Assembly: GCF_902635505.1 (NCBI RefSeq)
Contig: NC_045426.1
Span: 599,179,318 to 599,243,317 of the forward strand
Direction of reading: 5' to 3'
Source: Sarcophilus harrisii
Lineage: Eukaryota > Chordata > Mammalia > Dasyuromorphia > Dasyuridae
DNA: 64,000 nucleotides
Shown here: one piece after another, positions 1 to 13,389 of the stretch
How positions within the stretch are numbered: position 1 is the first letter of the stretch
Layout: each line of letters begins with the position of its first letter
Notes under the pieces: model-generated
Told to the model about the DNA's origin: nothing
The model's input: only the letters and a program-made list of their open reading frames with translations
The model's database searches: none
Program-made: the position numbers and the translations under genes

Positions 1-400
1 ACAGGGAGAATTGGATTCAGAAGGTAAAAATAACCCAGGAAGAAAAACAAAAATGCAAACAGTTTACATTCCAGTGTTCTTTCTTTGGGTGTATTTGCTT
101 CTGTCCATCATGGATCATTTGAAACTGAATTAGGTCTCTTTCTCAAGGCAATCCACATCCATCAGAATACATCTTCATATAGTATCATTGTTGAAGTATA
201 TAATGATCTCCTGGTCCTTCTAATTTCACTTAGCATCAGTTCATGGAAGTCTCTCCAAGCCTATCTTTATTCATCCTGCTGGTAATTTCTTACAGAACAA
301 TAATATTCCATAACATTCATATACTACATTTTACCCAACCATTCTCCAATTGATGGGCATCCATTCATTTTCCAGTTTCTAGCCACTACAAACAGGACAG
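1..400 (-). mobile_element. LINE-1 3' end (first part of a split copy)
   Basis: Minus-strand L1 running from the 3' UTR into the last codons of ORF2; its poly-A end lies before the window. The same 3' UTR is found at 51.78-52.1 kb, which identifies the subfamily. The element is cut at 390-400 by a younger L1 and resumes at about 1626, where the ORF2 text continues directly. Ordinary dead L1 DNA. Confidence 0.85.
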
Positions 401-1625
401 CATTCTCCAATTGAAAAATGGTCAAAGGATATGAACAGACAATTCTCAGATGAAGAAATTGAAACTATATCTAGTCATATGAAAAGATGCTCCAAGTCAT
501 TATTAATCAGAGAAATGCAAATTAAGACAACTCTAAGATACCACTACACAACTGTCAGATTGGCTAAGATGACAGGAAAAAATAATAATGATTGTTGGAG
601 GGGATGCGGGAAAACTGGGACATTGATGCATTGTTGGTGGAGTTGTGAACGAATCCAACCATTTTGGAGAGTAGTTTGGAACTATGCTCAAAAAGTTATC
701 AAACTGTGCATACCTTTTGATCCAGCAGTGTTACTACTGGGCTTATATCCCAAAGAGATACTAAAGAAGGGAAAGGACCTGTATGTGCACGAATGTTTGT
801 GGCAGCCCTCTTTGTAGTGGCTAGAAACTGGAAACTGAATGGATGCCCATCAGTTGGAGAATGGCTGAATAAATTGTGGTATATGAATATTATGGAATAT
901 TATTGTTCTGTAAGAAATGACCAACAGGATGATTTCAGAAAGGCCTGGAGAGACTTACACGAACTGATGCTGAGTGAAATGAGCAGGACCAGGAGATCAT
1001 TATATACTTCAACAACAATAATATATGATGATCAGTTCTGATGGACCTGGCCATCCTCAGCAATGAGATCAACCAAATCATTTCCAATGGAGCAGTAATG
1101 AACTGAAGCAGCTACTCCCAGAGAAAGAACTCTGGGTGATGACTAAAAACCATTACACTGAATTCCCAATCCCTATATTTATGCCCACCTGCATTTTTGA
1201 TTTCCTTCACAAGCTAATTGTACAGCATTTCAGAATCTGATTCTTTTTGTACAGCAAAATAATGGTTTGGTCATGTATGCCTATTGTGTATCTAATTTAT
1301 ATTTTAATATATTTAACATCTACTGATCATCCTGCCATCTGGGGGAGGGGATGGGGGGTAAGAAGTGAAAAATTGGAACAAGAGGTTTGGCAATTGTTAA
1401 TGCTGTAAAGTTACCCATGCATATAACCTGTAAATTAAAGGTTATTAAATAAAAAATAAAAAAATAAAAAAAATTATGATGACAATTATGACTAGGAAAA
1501 AGTCATCCACCAAAAAAGAAAGTAGGAGGGTGGCAGAATGAATTAGAAAAAAAATCCAACAATGTGTTGTTTATAAGAAATATACCTTTAAAATAAAGAT
1601 TTATACCAAGTTAAAAAAAAAAAAA
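401..1625 (+). mobile_element. Young 5'-truncated LINE-1 with a 3' transduced segment
   Basis: A plus-strand L1 fragment starts in the C-terminal part of ORF2 and runs through the 3' UTR to an A-rich end at about 1440-1475. It is followed by about 130 bases of other DNA, which resembles an L1 endonuclease fragment, and then a second pure A run ending at 1628. The 11-base sequence before it (390-400) recurs after the second A run (1626-1636) with one mismatch. The target-site duplication therefore encloses the extra segment as well, as expected when transcription reads through the weak L1 poly-A signal. The host is the minus L1 at 1-400 and 1637-4032. Confidence 0.8.
1476..1625 (+). mobile_element. 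3' transduced segment (L1 endonuclease fragment) with poly-A
   Basis: After the first A-rich tail, about 1485-1608 resembles the L1 ORF2 endonuclease region (compare the reverse complement of 34.57-34.68 kb). It ends in a 20-base A run at 1609-1628. I infer that it is flanking DNA of the source locus carried along by read-through transcription. Confidence 0.6.
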
Positions 1626-1636
1626 AAACAGGGCAG

Positions 1637-4032
1637 CCACAAACATTTTGGCACATACAGGTCCTTTTCCCTTCTTTAGTATCTCTTTGGGGCATAATAA
1701 GACCATTACTAGCACTACTGGGTCAAAGGGTATGCACAGTTGATAACTTTTTGGGCATAATTCCAGATTGCTCTCCAGAGTAGTTGGATTCGTTCACAAG
1801 TCCATCAACAATGCATCAGTGTCCCAGTTTTCCCGCATCCCCTCCAACATTCATCATTATTTTTTCCTGTCATCTTAGCCAATCTCACAGGTGTGTAGTT
1901 GTATCTCAGAGTTGTCTTAATTTGCATTTCTCTGATCAATAGTGATTTGGAGCACTCTTTCATATGAGTGGCAATAGTTTCAACTTCATTAGCTCAAAAT
2001 TTTCTGTTCATATCCTTTGACCATTTATCAATTGGAGAATGGCTTGATTTCTTATAAATTAGAGTCAATTCTCTATATATTTTGGAAATGAGGCCTTTAT
2101 CAGAACCTTTAACAGTGAAGATGTTTTCCCAGTTTATTGCTTCCCTTCTAATCTTGTTTGCATTAGTTTTATTTGTACAAAGGCTTTTTAATTTGATGTA
2201 ATCAAAATTTTCTATTTTGAGATCAGCAATGGTCTCTAGTTCATCTTTGGTCACAAATTTCTTCCTCCTCCACAAGTCTGAGAGATAAACTATCCTATGT
2301 TCCTCCAATTTATTTATAATCTCGTTCTTTATGTCTAAATCATGGACCCATTTTGATCTTATCTTAGTATATGGTGTTAAGTGTGGGTCCATGCCTAATT
2401 CCTGCCATACTAATTTCAAGTTATCCCAGCAGTTTTTGTCAAATTATGAATTCTTGTCCCAAAAATTAGGATCTTTGGGCTTGTCAAACACTAGATTGCT
2501 ATAGTTGACTATTCTGTCTTATGAACCTAAGCTGTTCCACTGATCAATTAATCTATTTCTTAGCCAATACCAAATGATTTTTGTGACTGCTGCTTTAAAA
2601 TATAGATTTAGATCAGGTACAGCTAGGCCACCTTCATTTGATTTTTTTTTTCATTAATTCCCTTGAGATTCTCAACCTTTTGTTCTTCCATATGCATTTT
2701 GTTATTATTTTTTCTAGATCATTAAACTATTTTCTTGGGAGTCTGATTGGTAGAGCACTAAATAAATAGATTAATTTAGAGAGTATTGTCATCTTTATTA
2801 TATTCACTCGGCCTATCCAAGAGCACTTAATATTTTTCCAATTATTTAAGTCTGATTTTATTTGTGTGGAAAGTTTTTTGTAATTTTGCTCATGTAATTC
2901 CTGACTTTCCTTTGGTAGATAGATTCCCAATATTTTATGCTGTTGACAGTTATTTTGAATGGAATTTCTCTTTGTATCTCTTGCTGTTGGATTTTGTTGG
3001 TGATGTATAAAAATGCTGAGGATTTGTGGGGATTTATTTTATAACCTGCAACTTTGCTAAAGTTATGAATTATTTCTAAAACTTTTTAGCAGAATCTCTG
3101 GGGTTCTCTAAGTATACCATCATATCATCTGCAAAGAGTGATAGTTTGGTTTCCTCATTGCCCTATTCTGATGCCTTTAATCTCTTTCTCAACTCTTATT
3201 GCTGAGGCTAGTGTTTCTAAAAAATATTGAATAATAATGGTGATAGTGGGCAACCTTGCTTCACTCCAGATCTTACTGGGAAAGGTTCCAGTTTTTCCCA
3301 ATTGCATATGATGCTTACTGACAGTTTTAAATAGAGCCCCTGACTGTTTTAAGGAAAAGTCCATTTATTCCTATCCTTTCAAGTGTTTTTATTAGGAATG
3401 GATGTTGGATTTTATCAAATGCTTTTTTTGCATCTATTGAGATGATAATATGATTTTTGTTAGTTTGGTTATTGATATAGTCAATTATGCTAATAGTTTT
3501 CCTAATATTGAACCAGCCCTGCATTCCTGTTATAAATCCTACTTGGTCATTAGTGTATTATCCTGGGGATGATTTTCTGTAATCTTTTTGCTAATATCTT
3601 ATTTAAGATTTTAGCATCAACATTCATTAGGGAGATTGGTCTATAATTTTCTTTCTCTGTTTTCAGCCTACCTGGTTTAGGTATCAGTACCATGTCTGTG
3701 TTGTAAAAGGAGTTTGGTAGGACTCCTTCGATCCTTGTTTTTTCAAATAGTTTATATAGCATTGGAGTTAATTGTTCTTTAAATGTTTGGTAGAATTCAC
3801 ATGTAAATCCATCTGTTCCTGGGGATTTTTCCTTAGAGAGTTGGTTAATAGCTTGTTCTATTTCTTTTTCTAAAATGGGACTGTTTAGGATATTTACTTC
3901 TTCCTCTGTTAATCTGGGCAAGCTATATTTTGGAAGGTATTCTTCCATTTCATTTAAGTTGTCGAATTTATTGGCATAAAGTTGGGCAAAGTAATTCCTA
4001 ATTATTGTTCTTATTTCCTCTTTGTTAGTGGC
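1637..4032 (-). mobile_element. LINE-1 ORF2, second part of the split minus copy
   Basis: This continues the element at 1-400. Read on the minus strand it holds the RT fingers and palm (3550-3948, with the L1 motif NYRPISLMN and the SIDAKKAFD block at 3327-3524), the region between RT and C-terminus (2727-2930) and the C-terminal domain (1994-2419). The frame is broken several times. It stops at 4032, just upstream of the RT, where the sequence switches to plus-strand L1. Confidence 0.85.
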
Positions 4033-6245
4033 CCACTTTCACCATTATTATTCAGTATTGTATTAGAAACGCTAGCCTTGGCAATAAGAGTCGAGAAAGA
4101 GATTAAAGGAATTAGAGTATGCAATGAGGAACCCAAACTATCACTCTTTGCAGATGATATGATGGTATACTTAGAGAACCCCAGAGATTCTACTAAAAAG
4201 CTATTGGAAATAATTCATAACTTTAGCAAAGTTGCAGGATACAAAATAAATCCCCATAAATCCTCAGCATTTTTATACATCACCAACAAAATCCAACAGC
4301 AAGAGATACAAAGAGAAATTCCATTCAAAATAACTGTCAATAGCATAAAATATTGGGAATCTACCTACCAAAGAAAAGTCAGGAATTATATGAGCAAAAT
4401 TACAAAAAAACTTTCCACACAAATAAAGTCAGATTTAAATAACTGGAAAAATTTTAAGTCCTCTTGGATAGGCCGAGTGAATATAATAAAGATGACAATA
4501 CTCTCTAAATTAATCTATTTATTTAGTGCTCTACCAATCAGACTCCCAAGAAAATAGTTTAATGATCTAGAAAAAATAATAACAAAATGCATATGGAAGA
4601 ACAAAAAGGTTGAGAATCTCAAGGGAATTAATGAAAAAAAAAATCAAATAAAGGTGGCCCAGCTGTACCTGATCTAAAACTATATTAAAAGCAGCAGTCA
4701 CCAAAAACATTTGGTATTGGCTAAAAAATAGATTAGTTGATCAGTGGAATAGGTTAGGTTCACAAGACAAAATACTCAACTATAACAATGTAGTGTTTAA
4801 CAAAACCAAAGATCCTAAGAATTCATTATTTGACAAAAATTGCTGGGATAACTGGAAATTAGTATGGCAGAAAATAGGTATGGACCCACACTTAACACTG
4901 TTTATCAAGATAAGATCAAAATGGGTTCATGATTTAGGCATAAAGAACGAGATTATAAATAAATTGGAGGAACACAGGATGATTTATCTCTCAGACTTGT
5001 GGAAGAGGAAGAAATTTGTGACCAAAGGTGAACTAGAGACTATTACTGATCACAAAAAGAAAATTTTGGTTACAGCAAATTAAAAAAAAAAAAAAAAAAC
5101 TTGTGTAGAAACAAAACATATACAAACAAGATTAGAAGGGAAGAAACTAACTGAGAAAACATCTTCACAGTTAAAGGTTCTGATAAAGGCCTCATTTCCA
5201 AAATATAGAGAGAGTTGACTCTAATTTATAAGAAATGAAGTCATTTTCCAATTGATAAATGGTCAAAGGTTATGAACAGACAATTTTCAAGTGATGAAAT
5301 TGAAACTATTTCCACTCATTTGAAAGAGAGTTCCAAATCACTATTGATCAGAGAAATGCAAATTAAGACAGTTCTGAGATACCACTACATACCTGTCAGG
5401 TTGGCTAAGATGACAGGAAAAAATAATTATGAATGTTGAAGGGGATGCGGGAAAACTGGGACACTGATGCATTGTTGATGAAGTTGTGAAGGAATCCAAC
5501 CATTCTGGAGAGCAATCTGGAATTATGCCCAAAAAGTTTTCGAACTGTGCATACCTTTTAATCCAGCAGTGCTATTACTGGACTTATACCCTAAAGAGAT
5601 ACTAAAGAATGGAAAGGGACCTGTATGTGCCAACATATTTTTGGCTGCCCTATTTGTAGTGGCTAGAAACTGGAAAATCAATGGATGCCTATCAATTGAA
5701 GAATGGTTGGGTAAAATGTGGTATATGAATGAAATATAATGTTATTGTTGTGGAAATAATAACCAGCAGGATGAATACAGAGAGGCTTGGAGAGACTTAC
5801 ATGAACTGATGCTAAGTGAAATGAGCAGAACCAAGAGATCATTATATACTTCAACAATGATACTGTTTGAGGATGTATTCTGATGGAAGTGGATTTCTTT
5901 GACAAAGAGAAGATCTAATTCAGTTTCAATTGATCAGTGATGGAAAGAAGCAGCTACACCAAAAGAAAGAACACTGGGGAAATGAATGTAAACTGTTTGC
6001 ATTTTTATTTTTACCTTCTAAATCCAATTCTTCCTGTACAACAAGGTAACTGTTTGGTTCAACACACATATATTGTATCTAGGATATACTGTGACATATT
6101 TAACATGTATAGGACTGCTCGCCATCTGGGGAAAAGGGTGGAGGGAGTGAAGGGAAAAATTGGAACAGAAGTGAGTGCAAGGGAAACTGTTGTAAAAAAT
6201 TACCCTGGCATGGGTTCTGTCAATAAAAAGTTATAATTATTTTTA
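4033..6245 (+). mobile_element. LINE-1 3' half, head-to-head with the preceding copy
   Basis: Plus-strand L1 beginning inside the RT palm; the catalytic FADD motif lies in the frame 3982-4557, in context [14 protein letters not shown]. It continues through the ORF2 C-terminus (4793-5083) and the 3' UTR to an A-rich end near 6245. It shares an in-frame TAG after the LPRK residues with the minus copy at 2727-2930, whereas other copies here read through that spot. The two are therefore the same subfamily or copies of each other. Many frame breaks. Confidence 0.85.
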
Positions 6246-7785
6246 AAAAATATAATTGGAAACTAAATAATCTCACCCTAAAGAATGAATGGTAAATCAT
6301 AGATCAATCCAATCAATAATTTCCTCTAATACAATAATACAATATGGAATATTGTACAATTCAATAATACAATTAGTAATTTCATCTTAATATAATGAAA
6401 ATAATGAGACACAATTTGTAGGATACAACCAAAGCTGTAATGTCTCTTGATGTTGCATAAAATAAATTAATAAATAAAGAGATCAATGACTTACACTTGC
6501 AACTAAAAAAGTAGCCAAAAGAATTAATTAAAACACCCAATCAAATACCAAACTTGAAATTTAAAAAATTTTTAAAAATAATAAAAATAAAATTAAAAAA
6601 TAAAAGTAAATAAAAAATAAAATAAAAATAAAAAATTTATAGTAAAAAACTATTAAATTGATAAATACAACTAAGAATTGGTTTTATGAAAAAAACAATA
6701 AAATAGATAAAGATTTAGTTAATTTGATTAGAAAAAGGAAAGTGGCAAATCAAAATGTTAGACTCAAAAATAAAAAGGGACAACTTTCTATCAATGAAGA
6801 GGAAATTAGAGCAATAATTAGGAGTAATTTTGCCAAACTTTATGCCAATAAATTTGATAACCCAAATGAAATGGCAGTATACTTACAAAAATATAGATTG
6901 CCCAGATTAACAGAAGAGGAAATAAATTACTTAAATAATCCCATTTTAGAAAAAGAAATAGAACAATCTATTAATCAACTCCCTAAGGAAAACTCCTCAG
7001 GGTTAGATAGATTTACATGTGAATTTGATCAAACATTTAAAAACAATTAATTCCAATACTAGATATATTGTTTAAAAACATAGGGGAAAAGTATTCCTAC
7101 CAAACTCCTTTTATGACATAAAGATGGTACTTATACCTAAACCAGGAAGGATGAAAACAGAGAAAGAAAATTATAGACCAATTTCCCTAATGAATATTGA
7201 TTCAAAAATCTTAATAAAATATTACCAAAGAGATTACAGAAAGTCATTCCTAGAATAATCTGCCATTACCAAGTAGGATTTATATTAGGAATAGAGGGCT
7301 GGCTCAATATTAGGAAAACTATTTGCATAATGAACTATATTAATTACCAAAGTAACAAAAAACATATGATTATCTCAAAAGATGTAGAAAAAGCATTTCA
7401 AAAAACCCAACACCAATTTCTGTTGAAAACACTAGAAAGTAGGGGCAGATAGGTGGCACAGTGGATAGAGCTCCAGTCCTGAAGTCAGGAGGATCTGAAT
7501 TCAAATCTGGTCTCAAACACTTAACACTTCCTAACTGTGTGACCTTGGGTAACTCACTTAACCCCAACTGCCTCAAGGGGGGAAAAAAGCAATATAGAGG
7601 ATAGGAATAAATGGACTTTTACTTAAAATAGTCAGTTGCTTCTATTTAAAACCAGGAGCAAGTACCATATGCAATGGAGCTAAATTGGAACCATTCCCAT
7701 TAAGATCAGAGATGAAATAAGATTTCCCACTATCTCCATTACTATTCAATATTGTATTAGAAATGCTAGCTTTAGCAATTAGAGA
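6246..7785 (+). mobile_element. Older LINE-1 ORF2 (first part, host of later insertions)
   Basis: Plus-strand ORF2 from the linker between endonuclease and RT (AT-rich 6250-6650) into the RT fingers; 6658-7050 encodes about 130 residues including [23 protein letters not shown]. It is interrupted by a SINE at 7441-7588 and by a 5.6 kb minus L1 at 7799-13411. It resumes at 13425 in the same sequence context. Confidence 0.85.
7441..7588 (+). mobile_element. tRNA-derived marsupial SINE (WSINE1/SINE1-like)
   Basis: The sequence begins GGGGCAGATAGGTGGCACAG and has the tRNA-like A-box (about 7450-7470) and B-box (about 7495-7510), then the 'taactgtgtgaccttgggt' body, and ends in a short A-rich tail. 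It is inserted in the RT region of a plus L1. Flanking repeats are diverged (about 8 of 12 bases), so the insertion is not recent. Confidence 0.85.
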
Positions 7786-7798
7786 AGAAAAAGAGATT
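7786..7798. repeat. 13 bp target-site duplication, left copy
   Basis: AGAAAAAGAGATT occurs here and again at 13412-13424, exactly flanking the minus L1 between them. The host L1 text reads on without gap across the two copies. Confidence 0.9.
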
Positions 7799-10700
7799 TT
7801 TTTTATTTAATAGCCTTTTATTTACAGGATATATACATGGGTAACTTTACAGCATTAACAATTGCCAAACCTCTTGTTCCAATTTTTCACCTCTTACCCC
7901 CCCCACCCCCTCCCCTAAATGGCAGGATGACCAGTAGATGTTAAATATATTAAAATATAACTTTGATACACAATAAGTATACATGACCAAAACATTATTT
8001 TGCTGTACAAAAAGAATCAGACTCTGAATTATTGTACAATTAGCTTGTGAAGGAAATCAAAAATGCAGGTGTGCATAAATATAGGGATTGGGAATTTAAT
8101 GTAATGGTTTTTAGTCATCTCGCAGAGTTATTTTTCTGGGCATAGCTAGTTCAGTTCATTACTGCTCCATTAGAAATGATTTGGTTGATCTCGTTGCTGA
8201 GGATGGCCTGATCCATCAGAACTGGTCATCATCTAGTATTGTTGTTGAAGTATATAATGATCTCCTGGTCCTGCTCATTTCACTCAGCATCAGTTCGTGT
8301 AAGTCTCTCCAGGCCTTTCTGAAATCATCCTGTTGGTCATTTCTTACAGAACAGTAATATTCCATAATTTTCATATACCACAATTTATTCAGCCATTCTC
8401 CAACTGATGGACATCCATTCAGTTTCAGTTTCTAGCCACTACAAAAGCTGCACAAACATTCGTGCACATACAGGTCCCTTTCCCTTCTTTATAATCTCTT
8501 TGGGATATAATCCCAGTAGTAACATTGCTGGATCAAAGGGTATGCACAGTTTGATAACTTTTGAGCATAGTTCAAACTACTCCTCAAAATGGTTGGATTC
8601 GTTCACAACTCCACCAACAATGCATCAATGTCCCAGTTTTCCCATCCCTCAACAATCATATTATTTTTCCTGTCATCTTAGCCAATCTGACAGGTGTGTA
8701 GTGTATCTTAGAGTTGTCTTAATTTGCATTTCTCTGATTAATAATGACTTGGAGCATCTTTTATATGACTAGAAATAGTTTCAATTTCTTCATCTGAGAA
8801 TTGTCTGTTCATATCCTTTGACCATTTTCAATTGGAGAATGGCTTGATTTTTATAAATTAGAGTTAATTCTCTATATATTTTGGAAATGAGGCCTTTATC
8901 AGAACCTTTGACTGTAAAAATATTTTCCCAGTTTTGCTTCCCTTCTAATCTTGTCTGCATTAGTTTTGTTTGTACAAAAACTTTTCAGTTTAGTATAATC
9001 GAAATTTTCTATTTGTGATCAGTAATGATCTCTAGTTCTGCTTTGGTCATAAAGACCTTCCCCTTCCACAGGTCTAGAGGTAAACTATCCTATGTTCCTC
9101 TAATTTATTAATAATTTCATTCTTTATGCCTAGGTCATGAACCCATTTTGACCTTATCTTGGTGTACGGCGTTAAGTATGGATCAATGCCTAGTTTCTGC
9201 CATATTAGTTTCCAATTTTCCCAGCATTTTATCAAACAGTAAGTTCTTATCCCAAAAGCTGGGATCTTTGGGTTTGTCAAAGACTAGGTTGCTATATTTG
9301 TTGACTGTTTTATCCCTTGAACCCAATCTATTCCACTGATCAACTAATCTATTCCTTAGCCAATACCAAATAGTTTTGGTAACTGCTGCTCTATAATATA
9401 ATTTTAGATCTGGTACAGCTAAGCCACCATCATTTGATTTTTCATTAATTCCCTTGAAATTCTTGACCTTTTGTTTTTCCATATGAACTTTGTTGTTATT
9501 TTTCTAGGTCATTAAAATAGTTTTTGGGAGTCTGATTGGTATAGCGCTAAATAAATAGATTAGTTTAGGTATTGTCATCTTTATTATATTTGCTCGCCCT
9601 ATCCAAGAGAATTTAATATTTTCCAATTGGTTAGATCAGACTTAATTTGTGTAAAAGTGGTCTGTAATTTTGCTCATAAAGTTTCTGATTTTCCCTTGGC
9701 AGATAGATTCCTAAATATTTTATATTATCAGTAGTTACTTTAAATGGAATTTCTCTTTGTAACTCTGACTGTTGGATTTTGTTAGTGATATATAAGAATG
9801 CTGATGACTTATGTGGGTTTATTTTATAACCAGCAACTTTGCTAAAGTTGTGGATTATTTCTAATAACTTTTTAGCAGAATCTCTGGGATTCTCTAAGTA
9901 TACCATCATGTCATCGGCAAGAGTGATAATTTGGCTTCTCATTGCCTATTCTTATTCCTTTAATCTCTTTCTCAGCTCTTATTGCTATAGCTAGCGTTTC
10001 TAATACAATATTAAATAGTAACGGTGATAGTGGGCAACCTTGTTTCACTCAGATCTTATTGAATGGTTGAGTTTGTCTCCATTACATATGATGCTTACTG
10101 ATGGTTTTAAATAGATGCTGCTGATTATTTTAAGGAAAAGTCCATTTATTCCTATATACTCAAGTGTTTTTAATAGGAATGGATGTTGTTTTATCAAATG
10201 CTTTTTCTGCATCTATTGGAGATGATCATATGGTTTTGTTAATTTGGTTATTAACATGGCCATTATATTGATAGTTTTCTAATATTGAACCAGCCCTGCA
10301 TTCCTGGTATAAATCCTACTTGATCATAGTGTATTATCTTGGAGATGATTTTCTGTAGTCTTTTGCTAATATCTTATTTAAGATTTTAGCATCAATATTC
10401 ATTAGGAGATTGGTCTATAATTTTCTTTCTCTGTTTTCAGCCTACCTGGTTTGGTATCAGTACCATGTCTGTGTCATAGAAGGAATTTGCTAGGACTCCT
10501 TCATTCCCTATTTTATCAAATAATTTATATAGCATTGGGCCAATTGTTCTTTAAATGTTTGGTAAAATTCACATGTAAATCCATCTGTTCCTGGGGATTT
10601 TTTCTTAGGGAGTTGTTTAATTGCCTGTTCTATTTCTTTTTCTGAAATGGGACTATTCAAGCAATTTACTTCTTCCTCTGTTAGTCTGGGAAGTCTGTAT

Positions 10701-13095
10701 TTTTGGAGGTAGTCATCCATTTCACTTAGGTTATCAAATTTATTGGCATAAAGTTGAGCAAAATAACTCTTATTATTTCTCTAATTTCCTCTTTCATTGG
10801 TGGAAAGTTCTCCTTTTCATTTTAAGACTACTAATTTCATTTTCCTCCTCCTTTTTCTAATCAGATTTACCAAAGGCTTATCTATTTTATTGGCTTTTCA
10901 TAGAACCAACTCTTAGTTTTATTAATTAGTTCAATAGTTTTTACTTTCAATATTTTAATTTCTCTTTTTAATTTTAGAATTTCCAATTTAGTATTTGATT
11001 GGGGTTTTAATTTGGTCTTTTTAGTTTTTTTAGTTGCAAGCCAATTCATTAATCTTTTCTTTCTCTGTTTTATTCAAGTAAGCCTCTAAGGATATAAAAT
11101 TCCTCTTATTACTGCTTTGGCTGCATCCCACAAATTTTGTATGATGTCTCATCATTGTCATTATCTTGAGTGAAATTATTAATTGTATCTATAATTTGCT
11201 GCTTCACCCAATCATTTTTAAGATGAGATTGTTTAGTTTTGCAATTACTTTTGGTCTATTCCCTAATTTTTTTGTTGAATGTAGTTTTTATTGCATCATG
11301 ATCTGAAAAGAAAGCATTTACTATTTCTGCTTTCTTGCATTTAATTTTGAGGTCTTTATGTCCTAATATATGGTCAATTTTTGAATAGGTTCCATGAACT
11401 GCTGAGAAGAAAGTATATTCCCTTCTATCTCCATTCAATTATCTCCAAAGATCCAACATACCTAATTTTCTAATATTCTATTTACTTCTTTAATTTCTTT
11501 CTTATTTGTTTTGTGGTTTGATTTGTCTAATTCTGAGGTGCAAGGTTGAGATCTCCTACTATTACACTTTTGTTGTCTATTTCTTGCAACTCTCTTAACT
11601 TCTCCTTTAGGAAGTTGAGTGCCATACCACTTGGTGCATATATGTTTAATATTGATATGGCTTCGTTGTTTATGCTACCCTTTAGCAGGATGTAGTTACC
11701 TACCTTATCGCTTTTAATTAGATCAATTTTTACTTTTGCTTGATCTGAGATAAGGATGGCTACCCTGCTTTTTGACTTCACCTGAAGCATAATAGATTTT
11801 GCTCCAGCCTTTTACCTTTACTCTATATGTATCCCCTGCTTTAAATGTGTTTCTTGTAAACAACATATTGTAGGGTTCTGACTTTGATCCAGTCTGCTAT
11901 CTGCCTCCCTCTTTATGGGAGTTAATCCATTTACATTTACGGTTAGAATTACTAAATCTGTATTTCCTGCCATCCTAATAACCCCAGATTGTGCTTTACT
12001 TATTCTTGCCTCCCCAAACCCTCTTTCCCCTTAAACTTATGTACCTCTTGCATCACGATACTTATCCTCTTTATAATCCTTCACTCCCCTTTGAGTCTTT
12101 CCCCTTCCTTCCCATATACTCTTTTTCTTTTCCTTTTCCTCTCCCCATTTTAATGAGGCGAGAGAGAATTTTCTCTAAAACAAATGTCAATTATTTTTCT
12201 TTGAGCCAACTCTGATGAGATTAAGATTCACACAATGTTCCTCCCCTCTAAATTCCCTCAGATATGATAAGTTTCCTTAGCCTCTTTGTGGGATGTGGTT
12301 TCCCTTTTATCCCTCCTTCCACCTTGTTCTGCCATCATCCCTTTTCCATATCTACTTCCCTTTTATGTTATATCAGTACAATCAAATTATACATGTATTC
12401 TTTTTGTATATCCACAACAGAAATACAATTCTCAAGAGTTATTTTTACCTTTTCTGCATCTCTTGAGTTCTATTCTTGAGATCAAATTTTTGTTTAGTTC
12501 TGGTTTTCTTCAGAAACAAATGGAATTCATTTGTTTCATTAAATGTCCATCTTCTTCCCTGGAAGAAAATGCTCAGCTTAACTGGGTAGTTTATTCTTGG
12601 CTGCATCTCAAGTTCTTGTGCCTTTCGGAATATCATATTCCAGGCCCTTCTTTCCTTTAATGTAGAGGCAGCCAGATCTTGGTGATCCCTTATTGTGGCA
12701 CCTCGGTATTTCAATGTTTTTTGGCTGCTTGTAAAATTTTTTTCCTTAATGTGATAGTTCTGAAATTTTCACAATATTCTTGGGGTTTTATTTTAGGTTT
12801 CTTTCAGAAGGTGTCGATGAATTCTTTCAATGCCTATTTTACTCTGATTCTATTACATCTGGGCAGTTCTCTTTGATGATTTCTTGTAAAATAGTATCTA
12901 GGCTCTTTTTTTTCATCATAGTTTTCAGAAGTCCAATAATCTCAGATTATCTCCTAGATCTTTCCAAGTCCTATTTTAAAAGTAGAAAATTGTGGTTTTC
13001 GATTTGTCATTTTTTTGTTTTCTTGACTGATTCTTGCTTCTCAATGAATCATTAGTTTCAATTTGTTCAGTTCTAATTTTAAAGAATTATTTTCT

Positions 13096-13389
13096 TCAAC
13101 TATTTTTTTTACTTCTTTCTGTATATGTCCAATTGAGTTTTTGAATGTATTTGTTTTGGTCTGTGGAATTTTTTTCCATTTCACTAATTTTTTTTTTTAG
13201 TGAATTATTTTCTTTTCCCAATTCACAGATCCTACTTTCTTGTGTGTTCTTTGTCTTTTCCAATTCATGGATCCTACTTTCTTGCGAGTTCTTTGTCTTT
13301 TCCAATTCACAAATCCTACTTTCTAGTGAATTCTTTATTTTTTCCAATTCACAATTCTTACTTTCCTGAGATTTTTTTATTTTTTCCAT
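13096..13389 (-). pseudogene. LINE-1 ORF1p coiled-coil fragment with 14-residue repeats
   Basis: About 97 residues read on the minus strand, rich in Glu, Lys, Ser and Ile. Successive 14-residue units of the form ELEKTKNSQESRIC match the heptad-based coiled coil that trimerises L1 ORF1p. No N-terminal region is present because the element is 5'-truncated at 13411. The RNA-binding domain follows in another frame (12445-12714: RGATIRDHQDLAASTLKERR). Confidence 0.8.
13210..13385. repeat. 42 bp tandem repeat in L1 ORF1 coiled-coil region
   Basis: About four copies of a 42-base unit (roughly 13213-13249, 13250-13291, 13292-13333, 13334-13375), each coding 14 residues on the minus strand. Adjacent units differ at only a few bases. 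A multiple of 7 residues keeps the heptad phase. Confidence 0.8.

Noticed and set aside
12286-13055. Several hydrophobic plus-strand frames
   Set aside because: They are the antisense of the L1 ORF1 and inter-ORF region of the minus element at 7799-13411.
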